A program made the position numbers and the translations under genes. The notes beneath the pieces are model-generated. The model made no database searches. It saw nothing but the letters and a program-made list of their open reading frames with translations, and was not told the origin of the DNA. This document shows, piece after piece, positions 56,810-64,000 of a DNA stretch of 64,000 bases. How positions within the stretch are numbered: position 1 is the first letter of the stretch; every line of letters begins with the position of its first letter. Where the stretch lies: assembly GCA_949317995.1 (NCBI GenBank), contig OX439038.1, forward strand, positions 72,364,659 to 72,428,658, in the 5' to 3' direction. This DNA is from Acholoe squamosa (taxonomy: Eukaryota > Annelida > Polychaeta > Phyllodocida > Polynoidae).

Positions 56810-57666
56810 CTAAAGTAAATAATCCAACGACAAGAAGGTATCGCCATTGGTTGATGTGTATTAATTCAGTCTTGCAAATATAAAAAGAAAGTGTAAGATG
56901 ACTCACTTATTTACCACATCTTGAACATTCATTTTAATCGCTTGCAAATTTAGCATATGATTAATGCGAAATTGGCCTGCCGCAGTCACAAAATGCTATA
57001 AAGTGCTAGATTTCGTGTAAAATCATCCGTCTTCACACATTAATCACAGCTAGATGCAATGAAATGCTGATGCCTTAGATAATATTTAGATCTGCAATGC
57101 CTCTCTAAACCTAATGCTGCTTCCACTAGCCTGCAACCATGGTAACTGAACGCCTGCTATCTATAAGGCCACTACATCCGGTCCCCCGCGTTCATGGCGC
57201 GTCTGGTTACATTCACTGACCGGAAGTTCCTTTTTTTAGACGCTTGAGGCTAATGCAGTCCGGTGGAAGTGGTCACTGGTACCTGTGTGATATTATTTGG
57301 TTTAACCGCTTCCGGTGCTACATAGCCTTTAGCTTCTTTGTAATTAGTTTGATTAAAATGGCGCCTGGTGGTTGCCAAGGTGCTGGTGTTAACGGAAGTC
57401 AGCATTGGCACTGCCGTGCCACCTGGTGGTAAGAGACTGTGGTGACGGCTATTGCCCAATTACACTATTTGCCGCATTTTCCAGCTTACTTTAATCTGGG
57501 TTAATTTCTACTAGGAAGGAAGAAGACCGGGCAACTCAGCAAATCAAATGAGTATGTTTATCTGGGTCCGCCCACAAAGCCAAAGGGATCAGAGGTGGAA
57601 GGAAATCAGATGAGCCAAGAGAAGGCGTTGTTACATACAATGCAAAATGGGTGCTTATAGTTTGAT
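56810..57666. other. No gene recognised
   Basis: A GC-richer patch at 57180-57440 contains open frames in both strands but no splice-bounded exon I can support. Confidence 0.35.
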
Positions 57667-57791
57667 TAAGGGGTGCATCCACTGCCGACGGATGGACTAT
57701 CCGTCGGTTTCATCCGTCGATTTTATCATTGGAGCAAAACACGGATGAAGGGAGACGGATGGTCCATCCGTCGCAGTGGACGCAGCCCTTA
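57667..57791. mobile_element. Compact 125 bp fold-back MITE
   Basis: TAAGGGGTGCATCCACTGC at the left is matched by the complement of GCAGTGGACGCAGCCCTTA at the right. Inside, GACGGATGGACTATCCGTC is itself a palindrome and recurs near the right end. The whole element is almost one hairpin. Confidence 0.85.
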
Positions 57792-58203
57792 GGTAGACAT
57801 AATCACCCCATACTTTTGTCCTCAAACGTCAAGTCGTCAATGGTATACACTTTTTACACAAAATGTCAACTTTTTTTTTTTAAATAATTGCAGTGTTCTT
57901 CGAACACAATAGACATTGTTAAAAACTGTAGAAAGACTGATTCCAGGAATTCTGACATTTTTATGAAACATTTTAAACCACATTGTGCTAAATATAGATG
58001 GAAAAAAAGGCCAACCTTTGGTTTTTACAGAGGGGATGCTTCCTGACACCAAGATCGTGTTTTTCTATGCCCTGTCGGCGGAACCCGATTACCACAATGA
58101 TTGGTCATTTAGATCGTTTTTAACCCTTTAAAGGCAACATTAACCCAAACCTCAAGTTCCTTTGTCACCTTGATGCGCCTGTGCACCCCATTGGGTTAAT
58201 TAC
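57792..58203. other. No feature recognised
   Basis: Unassigned AT-rich DNA. Confidence 0.35.
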
Positions 58204-58303
58204 AGTGCTGCATTCGTGCATCATGGCGACATATCTGGGCTGGTACACTCCTGCTGCCCGGGCATGCTGCACAGGTCGTCATGATGCACCAATGCAGTAC
58301 TGA
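58204..58303. repeat. Inverted repeat with GCTGCATTCGTGCATCATG arms
   Basis: CAGTGCTGCATTCGTGCATC on the left and the complement of GTCATGATGCACCAATGCAG on the right form arms of about 28 bp with a ~45 bp spacer. It is a short fold-back element of the dispersed GCATCATG motif. Confidence 0.75.
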
Positions 58304-61300
58304 GTTCTTCCTTAGGCCGCTTAAAAAAAAGATTATCAGCTTTGCGGATATTTTTGGGAAAAAGATGATATTCTTTATTTTTATTTATTCAATATTTTCT
58401 CAAGACACTATTTCCCTGCATTATCATCAATGGAACCATTTTTAACATCATGTATCATGTAAATCTACACTATAGGTGATTAAATTGGGATTAATATGCT
58501 GTTTAAATCACGTTTCTACCGAGAATACTAACTGGGACATGAACATTTTTGTGTTGGGGGGAATTATTTTCAGGGGGTGCGGTGTTTTCAAACATTTTTT
58601 TAAGGTAATAAGATTTAAAAAGCAAATATGCGGACCCTTTTAAGTGATGCGGGCGGTATCCGTGAAGCTCATTACCTTTTTTTTTTTAAGTGGCCTTATT
58701 GTTCAATAATAGTAGGAGCTCAGCTGAACCTACCATGCAGCCCTTAAAGGATGAGGTCATATTTAACTCGCTGCCTGGTAATTTGGTGGCATTGAGGTTG
58801 ACATTTTGCACCAAGGAGCAGCTCATGGTGCGAAGTGAGTGGGTGGGAGCAGTAGGAGCTGCTGTACGAACTACACCAAGAGGCAAATGTCGTCTGCTTA
58901 GCCATAATGTACTTAGACTTTCAGACAATCTGATCAAACAGGACAGATTTCTTCTTCTTCTAAATGAGGGTCGGCTTTCATAATGATAGATTCAAGGCAA
59001 TATCTGTAACAATTTCATAAGTGATTATGGACACATTTCACCAAGAAATGTGGTACGCTTGATGACGGCCAGGGAAGATCAGAGCCATGGTGAACGATTT
59101 ATTCGATGAAGAATCTCATTGTGGCCAATAAAGATACTCTCTACCATGTTAACCAAAGATCTGCTGGAATATTTGGCAACTCCCAAATCTTGTAAAAGTT
59201 GATTACATCCCATTAACATTTGCTTGAAGTGATCCTTTTGAGCAAAAGGAGTTCAGAGCACACTTTTATGTCTGGGTCTACGCCTTTTTTGTTGCCTTTA
59301 TTTTGTGTGTGAAGGCCTGCATGACAAACATCATTTAGGCAGATCATGTATCATTCCCCAAATGGTGATGTTGTATACTACACTCACCAAATGATGTTGT
59401 GATCGTGCATGCAGTTCCCACAGACCCCGGCCACAATTCATCATCTATATCAGCTGCCATAGGGAGTGGTGTGTGGATTTTGGGATGGGTCGCCGTAACA
59501 GACTTGAAACTATAAAAAAGCTCGATGCAGCAAGTCGGGAACCTGAGTGTTTTCCAGTTTTGAGGGCAGCTGTGCATGTAAAATGCCTTCATTCAGGGGA
59601 CATTTTTGCATATGCTGCAGAAGACAACTCTTGTGTATGAAAATAGAATCATTTGCTATGAATTATTCCCTCATAATACATGTAAAACAAGACAAAATGC
59701 CCTCTGTAGGTCCCATATGGGCTGGAAAAGCACCATGCTCGTCTTAATCATTTTCAAGATAAGAATATCTGAAGATCTGAACAATGTTAACAGGTCCATG
59801 GTGCAAAACCCTTTTGATCTATTAAATTCCATCATCAATTGGGGTTTTGACCTGATGATTCATTAAAAACCATATTGAAATGCTATTAGAACCCCATGTT
59901 AGGCATGTGAGGCCTATTATGATGGACTATTGAGCTATTTAGCTGTAAATAGCAACAAAATTGTTGCCGGCACCAAAGACTACAATCATAAGATGTGCCT
60001 TATTCTTCTCACACTTATTGTATCACTTAGATATTTCACAGGCCTTTAAAGATGATCAAGTAGAACATAAAAATGGATAATTCAGGTATCAGTGGGCAAT
60101 TTTTTTAAACTAATGATTTTCAAATATATAATGTGTACTTCAGTGGTAAACTGTGCACTATATTAATGTAATACCATCTACCCCGGCCTGAAAGCAATGA
60201 GTTTCATCTTTCATTTGCTGCAAATATTGTGTAAATTGGATCAGTTTTGGCTAAACTACAGCAATTCTTAGCGAACATTCAGGAAAAACTAAGTTTTAGG
60301 TTCCCAACTTGCTGCATCGAGCTATTTATAGCCGGACTCAGATCGTGCCAGTGCCATCTGGTGTCAAAACCTCCACAGAATCTGTCTAACCCTTTTCTCA
60401 ATTCTGGCCATAGCTTTCAAAAGAAGTGTTAATGCAAACCAATATTCAGAGTTTTGATGGTGGGTTTAGGCCCAAGGAGTGTGTACCTCCCGCCCTTTTA
60501 TATTACTAATTGCTGGTTCCACAGGCGCACAATCGGCCAGAATAGCCATAATCCGACATTTTAAAATATATCAAAAGTACAGAAAAAAATCGGGCAGATT
60601 AGTGCTAATCCGGCCTATTTATACCTGTGGAGCCAGCGCCTTTTTAAGACCCCAGATTTGTACCCACATTCTCTAAGAGAGGATGTTTTCCTTATCTCTA
60701 GCTAATTCGCCCCCTTTCCCGAATTCTACGTCGATCACTCAGATCATTTCAGATTGAGAAACAGCTTTACATGGGTATATCATGATTTCCATGAAACTCT
60801 ATAATCTCACTGTACAAATCATAAAACATATCGGAATGCCTGCAGGAGATACATTTTTTTCTACTAAATAGTAATATCACAATTAGCCAATTGCCCCTCT
60901 TTCACTTCCCAGTTAGAGGGCTAGTGAGCGCAGACTGATTCTCAGTCCGCGCCAGCACCTGGGCGGAGAGTGGCTCTGTGTGGTTTGAGCAGCTCAACGA
61001 GCAGCTTACTCAGTCGTTCTTTACACTGCGGGCCTTTTTAGCTCCCCCCCCCCTCATTCAGCTCACATGTCTATGGGTATCTTCATTTCTCCCATTATAA
61101 CATTATCTATGTACTTTATATCAACATTAATAGTTTTAGATTTTCCAAGGAATTGAGCTGACGAAGCCTACTGTATTTTTCACCCACCTCCGAAAACTTA
61201 CCTTTTCTTGAAATAAAACCAGCTTGAACTTTTCGTATTTGTATTATTATAGAATTCCTTGTCAGAATTCCTGGATAGAGGTACTCTTATTTTCTCATTC

Positions 61301-61386
61301 TCCTTTTTTTCTCTTTAGCACTGCTGATTTGTCATTCCTTTCAGTTGGGCCCTGTTTCTATAGTTGTCTGTTTGATTCTTGATCAG
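58304..61386. other. No gene supported
   Basis: Frames at 58690-58983 (+) and 58686-58937 (-) overlap on opposite strands. Neither shows a domain or good splice sites. Other frames between 59344 and 60676 are short and featureless. Confidence 0.35.
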
Positions 61387-61529
61387 TGCCGGCGATGATT
61401 AGTGAACCGTCGGCATCACCCAGCTCACAACATTCTCTAAAACCCAGTCCCAACACTATCTATCATAGTACAGGAGGCGACGCCGGAAGTAGGCCAGAAA
61501 GAAATCGTTGCATGCATCCTGGGCAATCA
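61387..61529 (+). CDS. Candidate internal exon of an unidentified gene
   Basis: A pyrimidine-rich tract and acceptor (TTTGATTCTTGATCAG) precede, and a strong donor, CAATCA|GTGAGT, follows. The 143-base frame encodes PAMISEPSASPSSQHSLKPS, then PNTIYHSTGGDAGSRPERNR and CMHPGQS. It is hydrophilic and serine/proline-rich, as in a disordered linker. It has several CpG, unlike most sequence nearby. I do not recognise the protein. It could be one exon of a gene extending beyond the window. Confidence 0.42.
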
Positions 61530-64000
61530 GTGAGTATGGAGTGGGCTGATCGTAGAGGTTTGTCTTTTAATCAAGGTTCACCCTATATGATTGTGTACTT
61601 AAGGCCTATTTGATTAACGACTGAACCTTTGGTGTTATCAAGAAAGGAATGTGACTTAAGAAAAATGGTAGGTATAGTAAGAAGTTATCACAAACCTTTT
61701 TGCTCGTCTTTGGGGGGAAAACATCCCTCGCCAAAAAAAATTGGAACTCAGCATGAGTGAAATGATACTTGATTGCAGCATAATTGGCGAGTTAATCGCC
61801 ACGGTAACATATATAATATATATGTATAGTGCATCAATGTACTATCACATGTACGTGCCTCTAAGCACTGGGAGTCATTTCTTAATAACGTACTATTCAG
61901 TCCATGATGATGTCCCTACTCTAGGTTACTGTACTAGAGGTCCCACCTATAGTAGGCATGACCATTTCACAATGAGCAATAGTACAGATCACTTTTTATA
62001 CCTCTAGTAAGAGACACTACTATTTACTGGTAATTTTTTACATGTAGTAGGCTACTAAGTAGATCGTACAGAAGTGAATAGTATAGGTGATCTAGCCATA
62101 GTAAGAAAATTTGAAAGAAAGCTGTGTACCCCTCACCTGCATAAACAAGGTCTATACATAGCAAATAGAGCTGGCAGAGGGCAGCACCATTCCTTTATTT
62201 CTCAGCCTTTCTATATGGATAACACCTACACAGACTCAACCTGGTAACCAGTCCACGCCCGTGATTGTACCCAATCCTAGAATAATAATGAGTCCATATA
62301 AATACTGGATGGCGCCAAAGGTTTAAGGACTTATGCAACAAAGCCTTTAGTTGATTTTTTTTTTACAAAAAGTGTTTATTGACTGCGCCACTACACAAGC
62401 AGGTGATAATAATGCAGTCAAAGTTGATTTATCCAGTTTTCCTTGGTTTCCAACAAAAAGAGATTGTATTATAAGAAGTATGATCTCTATTTGATAGATA
62501 ATATATTGATAACTTGCTAATAATCAAGGAACTCTACAACCACACATAGTTACCCATAACTGCATTATATTTATGCTAGTTGTAGTTATTTTCAATGATG
62601 GAATTACCTTCTGAAAATAGGATGCATCACATCGAATTTCATATGCTTAAGAACAACTCTTTACAAACAATGTTGATGAAATACATAGACATGCACTTGG
62701 GAGGGATAAAGACACATTACAGGAGATTGAGATGACCTCTGAGGGTGTGTCAGCTAAGTGCAGTTGTAGGGCACTTACCAGAGGTTAGATGGAAAAGTAT
62801 ATAGTACAATGTTGCACTAATTACCCCTACTATTACATTATGGAATGGGTAAGTTTTAACTCTACTAGAGGCTCCAACTATCATCTTTGTACTAAGAGTG
62901 GGGTCCTACTATTCACCCACATTTGTCTACTAGAAATGCAAATCACCTCTAGTAGAGACTTGAACCTCTAGTTGGCTATTAAGAAACGCCGCCCTGGTAT
63001 AGGTAAAACAGTCAGTTGATTCAGGACTTCTACGTCTGTAGTCAAGAAAAGTGCAAATATCACCGAGTGCAAACACAGGTGCTCCCGTCACGAAAGTGTC
63101 ATTTACCTTTCTTCTCTGTCAACAGACTTCTGTAGTGTCCCGCCCCAGTGGCATAGTTCGGGAATCATAAGACGCAAATGATTTATAATGTAAGAATGTA
63201 AGAAAGTCCTTGGGAGAATAATCTAAGCGAAATATGCAGTCCTTACGAAACGTTTTTCAGTGTGCAGGACATTCGGTCATGCAGCTTTTTTCATTCTGCA
63301 GGCCCAGCACGATTTCCACAGGACCAGTTATAGCTGTGTGCATTCATCAGTGATAGGAATTCCTTGTTTTTCTACATGTTTTAATCATTAGAATAATATG
63401 ATATGCAAAATTTGAGGAAATTTGTACTGGAGGCTGTGAAAATAATTCAAAACATTCATGGTTTCTGTCCTACACTGCAGAATCCTTACTAATTGTCTGA
63501 TTTAATAGACATAAAAACTGGCATATAGCCCAAAGTATGGCCAGTAATTTGGACTGGCAGTCTTCATTCTTCCGCCAGTCCTTTAGACGTTTTGCCGGCT
63601 ATAACTGGCATCTGGTATGTTTTCGTATGGACTGAATATGGGGGGGGGGCGGTGAAGAGAAATTGAGATATACAGGCGGATGAGGAGGAGAAACAGGTAG
63701 ACAACCAGAGTGAGAGACGGATAGAGGGAGAAGCAGGTAAGACGCTGCAGGGATGCCCAAAGCTTATCAGACAGAAAGAGGAATTTTTGTATAGGAAAAG
63801 CCAGAAAGACAGACTAATAGGCAACATTCCTTTGGACGAAAAAAAAACAACAGATATTCTCTTCCCTAAGGCCATGAACTGTATTGAAGACGAATAAACT
63901 TGGCATTGCCCTGATTAAAATAAGATACAATGCTGTAATGAAATCGAGAAAAATTAGCAACTTTGCAAAAATTGAGAGCTGGGGTATTTGCACTACATAG
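61530..64000. other. No gene recognised; weak CTCTAGTAGAG repeats
   Basis: CTCTAGTAGAG-like words recur at 61930-62010 and 62870-62970, suggesting two copies of a diverged short element. No further exon of the 61387 candidate could be identified. Confidence 0.4.

Noticed and set aside
58686..58983. Overlapping frames on both strands as a gene
   Set aside because: No domain, no start or splice context, and equal openness on both strands suggests chance in GC-richer DNA.
63564..63875. 103-residue minus-strand frame with hydrophobic stretches
   Set aside because: It is the complement of a purine-rich GAGAGA/GGAGAA tract, which gives S, F and L by composition. No splice or domain support.

Overview
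The window is genomic DNA of an animal, most likely a marine invertebrate. The evidence is spliced genes with GT-AG introns, a recognisable metazoan nuclear protein, a dead LINE, tRNA-derived SINE-like pieces, dense short inverted-repeat elements and minisatellites. I cannot name the species or phylum from sequence alone. The coding content is one confident gene, one dead retrotransposon and two single-exon candidates. Almost everything else is repeat-derived or unassigned.

Region by region: 1-715 is a diverged ~215 bp tandem repeat. 2279-2633 is a TAA-flanked inverted-repeat element. 2740-8540 is a LINE endonuclease-reverse transcriptase relic split by about 3.4 kb of inserted DNA; the insert carries a minisatellite of one family nested inside a minisatellite of another. 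8596-11368 holds several short inverted-repeat elements and a long hairpin.

12124-28555 (+) is the ortholog of ZC3H3, a five-CCCH-finger nuclear protein of mRNA polyadenylation, export and RNA surveillance. I reconstructed ten exons with consistent reading phase, from a 2.1 kb second exon to a short last exon ending in TAG. The short first exon with the start codon was not found. Introns 5 and 10 are long and full of repeats. One Harbinger-like element sits four bases upstream of exon 9, so it must supply the branch point and pyrimidine tract of that acceptor, or the acceptor has been weakened.

28556-64000 has no gene I can name. It contains AT and CT microsatellites, a 34 bp minisatellite (37680-38225), several terminal-inverted-repeat elements, and a 3.7 kb TTAA-flanked fold-back element (43011-46745) with arms of about 1 kb. 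There are two candidate exons: 36151-36345 (-) and 61387-61529 (+).

The most unusual signal is a set of five long hairpins (9611-9732, 17111-17240, 26379-26525, 27032-27147, 32842-32945). Their arm sequences differ almost completely, yet each is interrupted by the same mismatch: 5'-CAC-GA on one arm facing RA-GTG on the other, giving tandem purine-purine mismatches. A fixed mismatch in hairpins of unrelated sequence suggests a structural mark recognised by some factor. This is inference and needs a genome-wide test.
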